Under the pieces are notes generated by a model. The model was not told where the DNA came from and ran no database searches. It saw only the letters and a program-made list of their open reading frames with translations. From Sapria himalayana (taxonomy: Eukaryota > Streptophyta > Magnoliopsida > Malpighiales > Rafflesiaceae): a stretch of 64,000 nt of DNA. A program made the translations under genes and the position numbers. How positions within the stretch are numbered: the stretch's first letter is position 1; each line of letters starts with the position of its first letter. The stretch covers positions 87,988 to 151,987 of the forward strand of contig JAREIK010000694.1 of NCBI GenBank assembly GCA_029783825.1, read 5' to 3'. Shown in pieces: positions 50,481 to 64,000 of the stretch.

Positions 50481-51262
50481 AGATTTATTATTTACCTATA
50501 AATATATGTTTATCTATATGTCTAACTATATGTATAATAATATGTAACAATATTTATAATTACATGTATAACAACACACAACATTATGGTAAAATATATG
50601 TGTATAACTAAATATAAATATTTGTATAACTAAATAAATGTCTATATAATTATATATTACTATATTTGCAACATTATATACTTATATATATTAATATAAT
50701 TAAAGCAAAATATTTTTTAATAATGTTGTTTATATTTATATATAACTACTCATAACTACTTGTAAGAATATATCTATATATAACTATATGTTTAAGTATA
50801 TATAACTATTTATAACTAAATATATTGTATGTAAAATAATATATAACTATAAATAATTGTATCTTACTATATGTATAACTTTAAAAATTTTATACATAAT
50901 TATATTTAAATATTAAATTTATAGCTTATATTTATTATTTATTTGTCTATAGTAGTATATAAAAAGTATTTTACTATATCTATACCTATATATTACTATA
51001 TCCATAAATATATATAATTAAATGAACAAATATATAAACCTAAATGTTTAAATGTATGTTTAACTATGTGTAACTATATGTATAACCACATGTAACTATA
51101 TTTATAATTACATGTATATCAACATACAACTTTATGTTAAACAATATGTGTATAACTATATATAAATATTTGTATAACTAAATAAATATCTATATAATTA
51201 TATATAACTATAATTAGAGACAATCATGTCTATTAAATAAATTTATTTTTCTTTAAATCATT
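50481..51262 (-). repeat. AT-rich long-period repeat, reversed copy, just upstream of a TNP2 gene
   Basis: The same repeat as at 1500-3150 in reverse complement; for example CACATGTAACTATATTTATA, then ATTACATGTA, CAACATACAAC and ATATGTGTATAACTA at 51067-51156. Two internal copies are visible (about 50510-50690 and 51050-51210). It joins the GATA array on the left, and the TNP2 start codon follows it almost immediately on the right. Confidence 0.75.
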
Positions 51263-54200
51263 ATGGAAGATGATCATAAATGGATGTACAAGGGTCGAAT
51301 TGTGTATAGGATGTTATCTAATGAATGGGGAGATAAAGTTGATTTTTTAAGTTTCCTCTGAGACATCCTGAGTGTGTGAATGGTGGTATAGATATAAGGT
51401 GTCCTTGCAGTTTACTTAAATGTTAGATTAAAAAGATTTTGAATGATGAGACTGTGAGGATGCATTTATATAGAAATGGTTTTGTGATGGATTACTATGT
51501 TTGGAGATACCAAGGTGAGAAGCAAGTACACCAGAGATGTTCAAGTTCAGTACGGGTGTTAGTAAGCAAAACTGATCAAATGGTCTCAGATAATATTAAT
51601 CACACTACATACCATAGAATAGTTTGTGATGTTGTGGGTCTTGAATTCAACCCGAATGAGGGTACCCAATGCCGAGGCAAAAAATTTCTATGGTATGATT
51701 CTAGTTGGAGACAAACTTGTATATGAGGGAAATTCTAAGCACACTCAACTATCTACAGCTGTTAAGATGTTAGAAATAAAGTGTAGATACTGGTATTCGC
51801 AGACATGGTTTGATGATATGTCTAATTTCATTCAAGAATTGTTACCACAAGATAATCTGATGCCATTAGATTTCTATAGCACAAAAAGTTAGTTAGAGGC
51901 TTTGGATTACCTGTAAAGGTCAAACATTACTGTGTGAACAACTGTATGATATACTGGGGTGATGAAAATGACCTTAATAGTTGTAAAATATGTGGTCATG
52001 CTCGGTACAAGCAAAAGGTTAGAGGTTCTGGAAATAGATTGTATATACTGAAGTTGAAGGTGCCGTATAAGAAGATGCACTATTTTCCAATAACACCTAT
52101 GTTGCAGAGATTGGATGCATCAACCACAACGACTAATGAAATGAGGTGGAATTCAGAGCATCATATGGAGGACAACAAGATGTATCACCATTCTAATGCC
52201 CCTGCTTGGAAACATTTTGATGGGTGTTTTCCTAATTTTTATTCTGAAGTTCTAAACATTAGGCTGGGTTTATTTGCTGATGGTTTTAAGCTGTTTGGTC
52301 AATTTGGACAGCAATAATCTTTGTGGCATGTGGTGGTAATGCAGTATAATTTACCTTTAGACTTTTGTATGAAGGAAGAATTTATGTTTTTGACTGTGTT
52401 AGTGTCGGGGCCTACGAATCCAAAAGAAAAGTTAAATGTTTTCTTGCAGCCATTAATAGCGGAGTTGAAAAGTCTTTTGGGATGTTGGGATTCAAACTTT
52501 TGATATTTCCAAATGGAAAAATTTTGAGTTGCGTGCTGCCCTAATATGGACCGTAAATGACTTTCCATCATATTCTATGATGTTTGGGTGGAGTACAACT
52601 GGTATGTTGACATGTTCACATTGTTTGGAAGATTATGATGCTTTTAGTTTAATTAAGAGCGGAAAATAGTCATGGTTTGATAACCATCGGAAATTTTTTG
52701 CCCATTAATTATCCATATCGAAGTAATACTAAAGACTTCATTAAGAATAGAAATGTTACTAAACAATTCCGGGGGGTTAGAGCTGGGGATGAAATTCTAT
52801 AGGATTTGAATAATAGAGGCTTTAGGAAGGTGATAGATGTTGATACTGAGATTTTGAATACACATATATCTAGACTTGTGGGTGGAATAAAAGAAGTATT
52901 TTCTGGAATTTGCCCTACTGGCACGAACACTTACTCAAGCACAATCTTGATACTATGCATATCGAGAAGAATGTGTTTAACAATATTTTCATACTGCGTT
53001 TTACATTCTAGGGAAAACTAAGGATGCATACAAGTCAAGAGATGAGTTGATTAAATATTGTCGTCATCCTCAATTTGCAAAAAATCTTGTTACCATTAAA
53101 TACCCTGATGTGCCATTTGTTCTGAATAAATCACAGAAGATGGTTGTGTTGAAGTGGGTAAAAAAAACTTAGATTTCTAGATGGGTATGTTTCTAATCTG
53201 GGGAGATGTGTGGATGCAAAAAAAAACTTAAAATGTTTGGAATGAAGAGTCATGATTGTCATGTATCTATGCAAATTTTGTTACCAATTACTCTTCGAGA
53301 AATTTTGTCTAATAGAATATGGGAGCCAATATCTAAGATTTCTTTATTCTTCAAGTAATTGAATTCTTCTTCATTGACTGATGAGGAGTTGAGGAATCTG
53401 GATGAATAAATTCTTATTATCTTAAGCAATCTTAAGAAAATATTTTCTCCTAGTTTTTTTGACTCAATGAAACATCTTCTAGTACACTTGGTTTATGAAC
53501 CTAGGATTGCTGGTCCTGTCCATTATCATTGGATCTATCCTCTAGAATGGTAATATTAATTCACTATTCCAATTCATTTCCTATATATATTTTTATATAT
53601 ACACAAAAATGACTTATAATTTTTAGTAATTTTTTGTAGATATAATAGGAAAATAAAGCATACAATAATTAATAAGGCTCAAGTTGAGAGTTCTATATCA
53701 ATAGATTATATTATGGATGAGGTTGCAAAATTCACATCATTCTATTTCAAAGAATAAGATCCAACTATTCTACTTAAGGAAAAGTGGAATGAGATTTATC
53801 TTAATAACAATGTGGATAATGATATGTTTGAAATTTTCAAGCCTCCAGGTAAAGCAATTGGTGTTGAAGGGAAAAAGGTATCTAGCAGACTATGAATATA
53901 CTACAGCTCATCTATATGTCCTAATAAATTGTCCAGAGGTTCAACCATTCATTGAGTAATTATTTCTTAATAGTCAAATGAGATCTATTTAGCATTATAA
54001 TTTAATATTTCCTATCAATGTATCAATTATTTTTAAATTCTTTTTTTAGTGATTTTGTTATAGATAAACATAAAAAGTTTCCAAACATGAATGAAGAAGC
54101 TATCAATGCCGTGATGGAGCATGAATTTCCACCATTTTTGAAAAATACGTATGTTTACTTATAATGATAATCACAGCACAACTATATTATTCTAATAAAA

Positions 54201-54995
54201 ATTTATAATTGTAATCTAAACAATCCACTTAATTTTGATTACAGGTTCATAATTGTGCAAATAAATTTTCCGTTCATTATCTTCCAAATATAAGACAAGG
54301 TCCCCTAAGAAAGGTTAGAATGTACAATGGTTATTGTGTGAATGGTTTAAATTTCACACTAAATTGTATGGTAGTTACTGAGCAACAGACAATAGGAGGG
54401 TATGCATTAAAGAATCCGTATACAATGAAACTGAATATGACTATTTAGGGACTCTGGTCGAAGTGATCACATTAGAATTTAAAGCCCTCCCGGTTAAAAA
54501 AGCTATGTTATTCAAATGTGAATGGTTCGACCCAACACCACATGTTGATATTGGTGTCCATCCTTGATATAAACTTATCAATGTACATGATAAAAAATAA
54601 TTCAACAAGTATGAATCTTTTGTCTTAGCAGTTCCAGAATCACAAGTTTATTATTGTGAATATCCAAGTTGGACCTAACCTAGAAAGGATTGGAAAGCTC
54701 TGTGTAAGATCAAAGCACGGGCTCAAATTAACATTCTCGCATCACTAAGTACTAATTTCATAGAACCAGCTTTTCAAAATGATACAATGATGTTATAATT
54801 GAAGCTGTGGTGAAGAATGAAGATATTCTTTTATTCGCATCTTCTGAGATGTATACAAGTGGGGATGTAGATGTAGATGAAAATTTATTTGATTATGAGG
54901 AAGAAATGAGTGATGAAGAGGAGTTTGAAAATGATGTGACTACATCTTAAAAAGAAGATGAACTAGATTTGGATGATTCTTATGAGAATGAGTAG
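51263..54995 (+). pseudogene. CACTA TNP2-type transposase, near full length, broken
   Basis: Motifs appear in family order. The transposase-associated domain is WMYKGR, then after a frame change RHPECVNGGIDIRCPC, stop, VRMHLYRNGFVMDYYVW. The core follows: NNCMIYWGDENDLNSCKICG, YKKMHYFPITPMLQRL, NAPAWKHFDG, RLGLFADGF, MKEEFMFLTVLV, KLNVFLQPLIAELK, DFPSYSMMFGWST, and MHIEKNVFNNIF near 52960. Next comes the DUF4218 part (PRIAGPVHYHWIYPLEW), a probable intron (about 53550-53640), NKAQVESSIS, another probable intron ending near 54244, DUF4216 (MLFKCEWFDP, KYESFVLAVPESQVYY) and an acidic tail (SDEEEFEND) ending at TAG 54993-54995. TNP2 proteins are thought to cut element ends. At least four frame changes (near 51340, 51690, 51890 and 52490) and more than ten stops make this copy inactive. 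Confidence 0.92.
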
Positions 54996-55069
54996 ACGGT
55001 GAGTTTTATGTTATTTTAATCATTAATCATTTTTGCTTTTTTTTATTGCCTTATGTATTTTTTATAGAT

Positions 55070-56787
55070 ATGGCAAGTGGATGAGGTAGAGGCAGCACGT
55101 TGCAAGGTCATATTAGTTGTGGTACATGCAGCATGGCCTCATGTATTCCCGAAACTGGTAGAAGGTCATGGGTGAATGAGACGCCACAACTTACAGAGAA
55201 GGTTCTGAATGTACTACAATTGCAACATCAGATGACTGATCCACATAATGGTCCTGAGATTTTGATGAATGATCAAAAGGCATGGGAGGGAGAGGAGGGA
55301 GAGGATGAAGATGTTGGAGAGTCATCCTCGAGCACCCTATAGACGAGACTCTCCCTATTGGTCAGTTTGATCCGACGATTGATAATCAATAAAATATAAA
55401 ACTTAACAAATGATTTATTAATTTATTATTTTATTTCTTACTTGCTAATAAATTTTTGGTTACAAGACGAAGTTAGAGCTGCCTGGTTCAATTTCTAGGG
55501 TTCTGAAAATAATTTTCAGGTAGTCCTTTAAACCTTTTGGACATAATTGGAAGTCACTCACAGATAAAGACCAATTGATGATTTAGAGAGAATCTAAGGT
55601 AAATATTACTACCTAAAAATTTTTATATCTTTTATTTATTCTTTTGTTCACTAATTAAAAATTGTTTATTTATAATTACAGAAAGTTTATAGGTGGACAC
55701 AGCCAAAAGAGGCGGTCAAAAGTGTGTTCTACAAACATGCTGCCAGTCGGTATAAATACACCGTGTACGAGATCAAAGATAAATGGTTGAAAAAGAAAGA
55801 AATAAAATTCTATGTGTCCTTGATCATATTTTCAAGGAGTGGTTGAGTAGATGAGAAGATCCAGATTATTGGAAGAGGTGTAATAAACATAGCGGTAATC
55901 GTTGGTCAAAGTGGGCTAGGGAGGGTAGTTGCATATCTACACACACTTGTAGATCTCGCATTATATGTGAGCATGAATGAGCATTGGTATTATTTCTAAT
56001 TTATACTTTTTATGGTTATTACTTTGTGAAATATGTTCAATTATGCCTAAATTTTATTTCTTATAAGTAATTTTTATTTCAATAGAATTAATGTATGTAT
56101 TATGTCTAATTATAGATACATAAAAAGGGTAAGGAGCTCAGTGGTCCTCGCTTATTCAGATACATGCACACGTAGGCTCATGATGATTAGACTTTTGTTG
56201 ATCAGAGATCTCGTACACCAAATGCAAGTTTCATAAAAAAATTAACTTTTTTTTGTTTGAATATAAATTGAAATACTTTTCGTACATTTTATTAGGCGAG
56301 ATATGAGGAAATATTAGCTATTGCATCTCAAGTGTATTTTCATTCTACTTCAGGTTCATGTGATGGTGCAACAGGTAGTTCTCATTCATAAGCTCCACTA
56401 GGTGATACGTATCATATTTGGCATGTGGTTGTTGTATGGAAAGAGAAGATGTCCGTCAATAGCATCAATTTTTTGACATCATCATTCTACTCACATAGAT
56501 GACCAGATTATGAAGCTGAATTTTCAGGACCAGTTTCCAATTTGTTCTCGAGGATGGAGGAATTCCAGGACGTAATGCGAAATGCGATACAGTATCAATT
56601 GGTAGATACCGAGTGGCACATGATCGACTATGAGGATGATAGGGATAAGTTGCCTATGCATTTTGAGTGGTTTACAAAGATGTTTCAAGAAGGAGGACTG
56701 CAGTTCAACCCTGATGATCTACCTAGGATTGTTCAGTATAATGCTACAGCTACAACATCTACTCCATCACCTACAACAACACCTTGA
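55070..56787 (+). pseudogene. CACTA second gene: Transposase_24-type (TNPA-like) protein, broken
   Basis: ATG 55070 opens MASG-stop-GRGS, resembling the Gly/Arg-rich start of these proteins. An intron acceptor-like TTTTTTATAG lies just before it. Downstream, over interrupted exons, come KVYRWTQPKEAVKSVFYKHA with YEIKDKWLK, then YWKRCNKHSGNRWSKW and CISTHTCRSR (family: NRxxxxxxHTxGSxSF), and HKKGKELSGPRLFRYMHT and TFVDQRS (family: GKxPxxxELFxxTHxxxxGxFVD). The end is an open 81-codon frame (56542-56787) with EEFQDVMRN and MFQEGGLQFNPDDLPRI. In CACTA elements this second product binds the subterminal repeats. Stops at 55079, near 55340, near 55515 and in the HT-stop-AHDD-stop segment near 56175 disable it. 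Confidence 0.75.
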
Positions 56788-57131
56788 GCAACTGTATCAT
56801 GACTAGCAGCAGCAGACAGCTCTACCCAAATACCCGACATCTCATCGTGTGGACTAGAAACATCGAAGCATAATGATTATGAAACTAGGTTGGATGATTG
56901 AGTGTACTACGCACATTTTTTTTCAATGTCTAAAACTTTGATTTTGGTTTTCATTTTTTTATTATCTTTTGATGTATTTAATATATACATGCAGTATATA
57001 TAGTAGTTTGCTTGAGTTAATTAAATTTTTTTTGTTGTGTTATCAGTATATATTTCTACAGCAACATCATCAAACTTGATGTTTTTTTAGATTTTATTTT
57101 TTAAGTTTTATGTACCAGCATGTGTAGAAAC
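56788..57131 (+). other. 3' non-coding region of the CACTA element
   Basis: AT-rich sequence after the last exon with no coding frame; TATATAGTAG and poly-T runs are present. Confidence 0.5.
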
Positions 57132-57804
57132 TACTACAAAACTAGAAAAAAAAATTTGGTCAGAAATTATCGATTGAATTGCAACCAAACCGACCAAAAT
57201 TTTTTAAAATCAATAGTAAGTAAAAGGTAACCAAACGGTTGGTAATACTTTTGGAGATTAATTATCGACCAATAATTTTAAAAATTTTTGGTCAGTTTTT
57301 GATCACAGTTTTTTCGGTTATTTACCGACTATTTTTTGATCATTTACTGACCAATACTTTTAGTCAAAAAATGATTGGAATATAGTCGGAAATTATTTGT
57401 TGGAAAATGGTCTCCAATGATCGATAAGTACCGACTATTTGGAGACCATTTACCGACCATGTGCTTTTCATCAGAAAATGGTTTGAATTTAGTCTGTAAT
57501 TGTTTGTCGGTGAATGGTTTGTAAATTGTCGTATATTACCGACAATTTGAAGACTATATACCAACCTAATTATTTTATTTGGAAAATTATCGGAATATAG
57601 TTGGTAAATTTTTGTTGGGAGAGAGTCGGTAAATAGTTGGGAATTTACCAACCGACTGATTTTTTGTAAATAAAAAAATTAGCGATGAGTAAAATTACCA
57701 CCTAATATTTTGGTTGGTAATTGGTAGCTATTTTATTTACCGACCAAAATACACCGATTTAGCGACCAAAAAATTGGGTGAAAATTAGATGATTTTAAAT
57801 AGTG
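57132..57804. mobile_element. CACTA subterminal repeat block, possibly a small non-autonomous CACTA element
   Basis: The left edge reads TACTACAAAACTAGAAAAAA and then ATTTGGTC. The right edge, on the other strand, reads CACTATTTAAAATCATC and then ATTTTTTGGTCG. Both resemble CACTACAAGAAAATTTGGTC, so the block could be a complete 673-bp element. The inside is packed with short inverted words such as GTCGGTAAAT, TTTACCGACCA and AATTACCG. Flanking three bases differ (AAC and AAA), so no target duplication is proven. Alternatively it is simply the 3' end of the larger element. Confidence 0.7.
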
Positions 57805-58044
57805 AAAGACATATAAACAAACAAACAAATAATTAGATAGATAGATAGAAATATAGAGAGATATAAATAAAGATAGATAGATAGACAAATAAACATATAG
57901 ATAGATAGACAGATAAATAGATCGCCAGATAGACAAATAGAAAAATCGACAAATAGACAGATAAATAGATAGACAAATAGATAGATAAACAGAAAGATAA
58001 ATAGATAGATAGATAGATAAATAGATCGACAGATAGATCAATAT

Positions 58045-58077
<33 letters not shown>

Positions 58078-61000
58078 CAGATAGATAGATAGACATAGAC
58101 AGATATATAGATTTATAGATACGCAAATAAATAGATCGACAGATAGACAAAAAGACAAATAGACATATAGATAGAAAAAAGTAGATAGATAGGTATATAG
58201 ACAAATAGACAGATAAACATATAGACATATAGATAGATATACAGATAGACAGTTAGATAAATTGACAGATAAATAGATTGACAGACATATAGATAGATAG
58301 ATGAATAGATAGATAACTATATAGACATATAGACAGATAGACAGAGAGAAAGATAGAAAGATAGACAGATAGAAAGATAGATAGATAGAAGATAGATAGA
58401 GAGAAGATAGATAGATATATAGATAGAAAGATAGAGTAATAGATAGATAGACAAATAGGCAGATCGATAGATAGACAAGTTGATAGATAGATAGATATGC
58501 ATATAGATAGATAGACAGATATATAGATAGAAAGATAAATAGTAAGATGGATAAACATATAGACAGATAGGCAGATTGATAGATTGATAGATACAAAGAT
58601 AGACAGATAGACAAAAAGATAGACAAAAAGATAAATAGATAGAAATAGATAGAGAGAGAGAGAGAGACAAATAGATAGATACATAGATAGACAGATAGAC
58701 ATATAGATAGATTGAAAGATAGACAGATAAAAAGATAGATAGATAGGCAGATATATAGATAGATAGATATAAAGAAAAAGATAGATAGATAGATAAACAG
58801 ATAGATAGAAAGATAGATAGGTAGATATACACATAGATAGATAGATAAATATATAAATAGATTAATAGACATATAGATAAATAGGCAGATAGAGAGAGAG
58901 AGAGAGAGAATGATAGATAGACAGATTGATAGATAGACAGACAAATAGATAGATATATAAATAGACATATAGACAAATAGATAGATAGACAGATAGACAT
59001 ATAGATAGATTGACATATAGATAAATAGATAGATAGATAGATAGGCATATAGATAGATAGATAGATTGACAGATAGACCTATAAACATATAGATAGATAG
59101 ATAGGCAGATAGTCAGATATATAGATGATAGACTGATAGATAGATAGATAAACAGATAAACATATAGGCAGGTTGATAGATAGACAGATAGATAGATTTT
59201 TAGATAGATCGATATACATATAGACTGAAAGACAGATAGATAACTATATATATATAATTAGATAAATAGATAGACGAATAAACAAATAGACAGATAGACA
59301 AATAGATAGATATATAGATAGATAGATTATTAGAGAGATAGACAAATTGATAAATAGACAGATAGATAGATAGACAAATAGCCTGATAGCTTGATAGCCA
59401 TATGAACAGATACACAGATTGAAAGAAAGACCTATAGACTTATAGACAGATAAATAGATAGATAGTTAGATAGATAGAAAGATAGATAAATATATATATA
59501 GATAGATAGTCAAAAAAAGAGATAGATAAATAAACAGATAAATAGATTGACATATAGATGGATAGATAGATAAATAGACAGACATATAGATAGACAGATA
59601 GATAGATAGATAGACAGTTAGATAGATGACAAATAAAAAGAAAGATAAATACACATATAAACATATAGAGAGATAGACAGATAGACAGATAGTCATATAA
59701 ACAGATAAACAGACAGACAGATAGAGGGATAGATAGATAAACAAATAGATAGATTGACAGATAGATAGATTGACAAATAAAAGATAGACAAATACACAAA
59801 TAAACATATAGATTGATAAACATATCGATTGATAGACATATAGACATATAGACAATATAGATAGATAGGCAGATAGATAGATCGATAAATAAATAGATAG
59901 ATAGATAGATAGACATATAGATAGATAATTGGTTAACACATAGATAGATCGACATATAGATAGAAGGACAGATAGACGGATATATAGTTTGACAAATAGA
60001 TAGACTAATAGATAGATATACAAAAAAAAATAAAGATATAAATGCATACATACACATAGTGATATAAAAAATTTGATAGATATATAGACATAAGACAAAT
60101 ATACAAATATGTACATAGATAGATAGACAGACAGATAGACAAATATATAGATATATATATAGATAAACAAATAGACATTTATACAGATAGACTGATTGAT
60201 AGATAGATAGCAAGACAGATATGTAAAAAGACAAATACATATATCAAAAGATAGACATATAGTTTGATTTATAGATAAATAGATAGATGGATAGATATAT
60301 AGATAAATAGATAGACAAATAGGCAAATAAGGAAATATTCAGATTGGTAGACAGGCATATAGATAGATAGAAACATAGAAAGATAGATAGATAAATTAAT
60401 AGATAAATAAATTGACATATTGACATATTGACAGATAGACAGATAGATCCGAAGATAGATAGAGAGATAGAAAATAGATAAGAAGATAGATAGAACGATA
60501 GAGATATCGAACGATAGAAAGATAGATAGACAGATAGATTGATTGATAGATAGACTGATAGATAGATAGATATACAGATAGACAGATAGACAGATGGATA
60601 GATAGAATGATAGATAGATAGATAGATGGATGGAAGGATAAATAGATACCTAAATAGATAGATAAATAGATAGATAGATAAAAAGATAGAAAGATTGATT
60701 GATTGATAGAAATATAGATAGATAGATTAATTGATAGATAAACAGATAGACATATAGATAGATAGATAGACAGATAGATATTTAGACAAATAAACAATAG
60801 ACAACTAGAAATATAGATAGATATATAGATTGAATTATAAGAATATACAGAGATAAGCAAATAGAAAGATAGATAGATACACATATAAACATATAGACAG
60901 ATAGAAAGATAGACAGATTGAGAGAAAGATAATCAGAAAGCTAGATAGATACATAGATAAATAGAGTGATAGATTGTAAGATACGTAGATTCACAGATAG

Positions 61001-64000
61001 GCAAATAGATAGATATACAAATAGACATATAGACAGGTAAATAGATAGATAGATAGACAAATAGATTGAAAGATAGATAGATAGATAGACAAATAGGCTG
61101 ATAGAAGGATAGGCAGATAGCCAAATAGATAGATAGATAGGGAGATACGTAGAAAGGTATATCGATAAATATACAAATATATAGATAGACAGATAAATAA
61201 ATAGATAGATAGATAGATAGACAGATAGACAAATAAATAGATAGATAGATATAAATAGAGAGATAGGTAGATATACAGATAGATAGATAGACAGATAGAT
61301 AGATAAATATACAGATAGAAAAATAGATAGATAGACAAATAGATAGATAGATAACTAGATAGATTGACATAAGACAAATATATAGACAAATAGATTGAAT
61401 CGTAGATAGAGAGATAGATACATAGGCACATAGACACAAAGATAGATAGTTAGATAGACAAATAGACAGAAAGACATATAGAAAGATAGACATATAGATA
61501 GATAGTTACATAGATAGATATATAGACACATAAGCATAAATACATATACATATATAATTACATAGGCATATACACAGATTTATAGATAGACAGATAGATA
61601 GATAAACAGATAGGCATATAAGCAAATAATAAAATAGGCAGATATGCATATAGACAGATAGAACAATGGCAGATATACAAATATATTAATAAATGGCCAG
61701 ATAAACTGATAGATAGATAGATAGATAAAATGATTGATAGATAGATATACATATTGAATGATAGAGATATTGATAGACAAACAGATAAATAGATAAACTG
61801 ATAGACAGATAGACAGACATATAGATATACTGATAGACAGATAGAAAAATATACAGATAGATAGATCTATAGATAGATACATAGATATATATATATATAT
61901 ATATATAGAAAAATAGATAGATAATTTGATAGATAGATAGATAGACCAATAAATATATAGATTGATGGATGAATAGATAAATAGATTACTACACAAATAG
62001 ATAGATAGACAAATAGATAGATACACATATAGATGGATAAAAGATGGAAAGATAAACAAATTTATGGAAATATAGATAGATAGACAAATAGATAGATAGA
62101 TTGCTAGATAAATAGACATATAGATGGATAAACAAATAGACAGAAACAAATTTAAAGATAGATAAATAGATAAAAAGATAGACATATAGGAAGATATACA
62201 TATAGGCAGATAAACAGATTCAAAAAATAGATAGATAGATAGACATATAGACAAATAGACATATAGACATATAGATATATTAACATATAGATATATAGAC
62301 AGATAGATAGAGAGACAGATAAACAGAGAGACAGATAGAAAGCTAGATAGATATATAGATTAATAGACATAGACAGAGAGACAAATAGACACATATGTAT
62401 ATATGTAGATACATAGATAGGTAGATAGACAAATATACAAATATACATATAGATAGATAGACAGATAGAGAGACAAACAGATAGTTAAAACATAGATAGA
62501 AAGATAGATAGATATATAGATAAATAAACACATAAATTAACTGATTGACAATTGATAGATTTAGAGAAAGAAAGATATACAGATTGAGAGATAGACATAT
62601 AGATAGATAGTTATATAGATAGAAAAAGAGACAGATAGACAAATAGACAAATAGACAGATATATAGATAAACCACATAGACATAGACAGATAGGCAAAAA
62701 GATAGAACAAGTATATAGATTGATAGATAGTCATATAGATAAATAGATAGATAGACAAATATACATATATACAGAAAGATAGATATAGAGATATTCAGAT
62801 AGACTAATAGAAATATAGAGAGATAGGCATATTGAAAGTTAAGTAGATAGACAGTTAGACAAATTGATAGATTGCCTAATATACATATAGAATTATTCAC
62901 ATATTATAAATATGTAGAATAAGAGAAAGATAGATAGATATGTAGACATATAGACAGATAGATAGATATATAGATAGACAAAAAGATAGAAAGATTGACA
63001 GATAGATAGAAAGACTAAGAGAAAGATAAACATATAGACAGATAGGCAGATAGGAAGATAGAAAAAAAGATAGAAAGAGATAAAAAAGATAGAAAAATAG
63101 ATAGTCAAATTGATTTATAGACAGATAGATAGATAGATAGATAGATTAACAGATAGACACATAGATAGATAGGCAAATTGACAGATCAACAGATATACAG
63201 ATAGACAGATAGGCAAATAGATAGATAGACAGATACATAGATATACATATAGACAGATAGAATGATAGAAAGATAGATAGATAAAATATAGAGAGGTAGA
63301 CATTGAAAGTTAAGAAGATAGACAGTTAGACAGATTAATAGATTGAATAATAGATACAGACATATAGAATTATTGACAGATTTATAAATAAGCAGAAAGA
63401 CAGATAGACAAATAGATAGGTAGACATATAGACTTATATATATATATATATAAAGATATAAAGAAAGACATATATATATAAAAGGATAGATAGACAGATA
63501 AATAAGTAGATAGATAGGCAATAGGCATATAGAAAAAGAGATAGATAGTAAGAAAAAAGAAAGAAAGAAAGATTGATAGATAGATAAACAGATAAATAGA
63601 AAGGCAGATATGCAGATATACATATATACATATAGACAGATAGAGTGATAGAGAGATATATAGACAGATAGACATATAGATAGATAAACAAAAATAATTA
63701 GAGGTAGATATATAGTTAGACTGATTTATATATTGATAGCTTTTTATTGAGACATATAGATTTATAAATAGATTTATAGATAGATAGAAAGACAGAAAGA
63801 CAAATAAACAAATAAATTGATTGATAGATAAACATATAGATAAAAAGGCATATAGATGGGTAGATAGATAGACTGATAGATAGATAGATATATAGATATA
63901 AAGATAGTTTGATAGTCAAATAGAAAAATAAACAGATAGACATATAGGCAGATTGATAGATAGGTATATAGACCTATAGACATATAGAAAGAGAGATAGA
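57805..64000 (+). repeat. GATA/GACA array, block 5 (runs off the window)
   Basis: The array resumes directly after the CACTA terminus, with the same + strand polarity as all other blocks. It opens with AAACAAACAAACAAATAA. GA-rich runs occur at 58650-58667 and 58892-58910. A diverged duplication with about 470-bp spacing is visible at 62826-62930 and 63295-63395 (TGAAAGTTAAG, GATAGACAGTTAGACA, CATATAGAATTATT). No gene or transposon was found. Confidence 0.97.

Larger units (their letters stand above)
50481..57804 (+). mobile_element. Decayed CACTA/En-Spm transposon with remnants of both coding regions
   Basis: The order is AT-rich 5' region, TNP2-type transposase gene, Transposase_24 (TNPA-like) gene, 3' non-coding region, GGTCGGTAAAT/ACCGACC subterminal repeats, and a degenerate terminus ending TTTTAAATAGTG at 57804. 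This is the standard layout of an autonomous plant CACTA element. The left terminus was not found at 50481, so that boundary is simply where GATA repeats stop. Both genes carry many stops and frameshifts. Whether the 57132-57804 block is the element's own 3' end or a separate small CACTA element is unresolved. Confidence 0.75.

Noticed and set aside
50481..50500. A left CACTA terminus at the array edge
   Set aside because: No CACTA or TAGTG end is present between about 50400 and 51262; the boundary is only where GATA repeats stop.
52299..52930. Minus-strand frames of 73-90 codons inside the TNP2 region
   Set aside because: They are shadows of the plus-strand TNP2 core, whose motifs continue in order across the stretch.

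Overview
The window is plant nuclear DNA and almost certainly non-genic. It is AT-rich, and every recognisable protein belongs to a plant transposon family or to a plant gene relic: a plant L1-type LINE, CACTA/En-Spm with TNP2 and Transposase_24-type proteins, hAT, MULE, and a fragment that looks EDR2-like (PH/START/DUF1336). I see no intact host gene, tRNA, rRNA or CRISPR array. The species or clade cannot be fixed from the sequence; a flowering plant is the safe statement.

Layout. (1) 1-10018 is a transposon graveyard: a broken minus-strand TNP2 N-terminus at the left edge, a GA-rich tract, a long-period AT-rich repeat with a large inverted repeat, one CACTA terminus (4551-4647), a minus-strand MULE transposase relic (6655-7362), a 51-bp minisatellite, a dispersed AT-rich element, and a CACTA terminal block ending at 10018. 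(2) From 10019 on, about 37 kb (roughly 58% of the window) is a degenerate GATA/GACA array, always with GATA on the + strand. It lies in five blocks (10019-12867, 19056-23544, 25150-28748, 30414-50480, 57805-64000). (3) The blocks are separated by a full-length, decayed LINE (12886-19037) with an 18-bp target-site duplication made of array sequence; a segment holding an intron-retaining EDR2-like gene fragment (23545-25149); a decayed hAT element (28749-30413); and a CACTA element with remnants of both coding regions (50481-57804).

The array is not a plain microsatellite. A non-GATA landmark of about 90-100 bp recurs, diverged, every few hundred bases. It shows that the array is a long-period satellite, and it shows that both the LINE and the hAT landed inside it. 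Recent growth is visible as a 744-bp tandem duplication (31981-33468) and an approximately 810-bp tandem triplication (40531-43040). A 33-bp stretch of reversed (TATC) array at 23545-23577, next to an AT-rich element also found in opposite orientation at 8258-8545, suggests an inversion or inverted insertion.

Long open frames on the minus strand of the array (rich in Tyr-Leu-Ser-Ile) follow from the stop-free TATC repeat and are not annotated as genes. All similarity calls were made by eye from motif order; no database search was possible.
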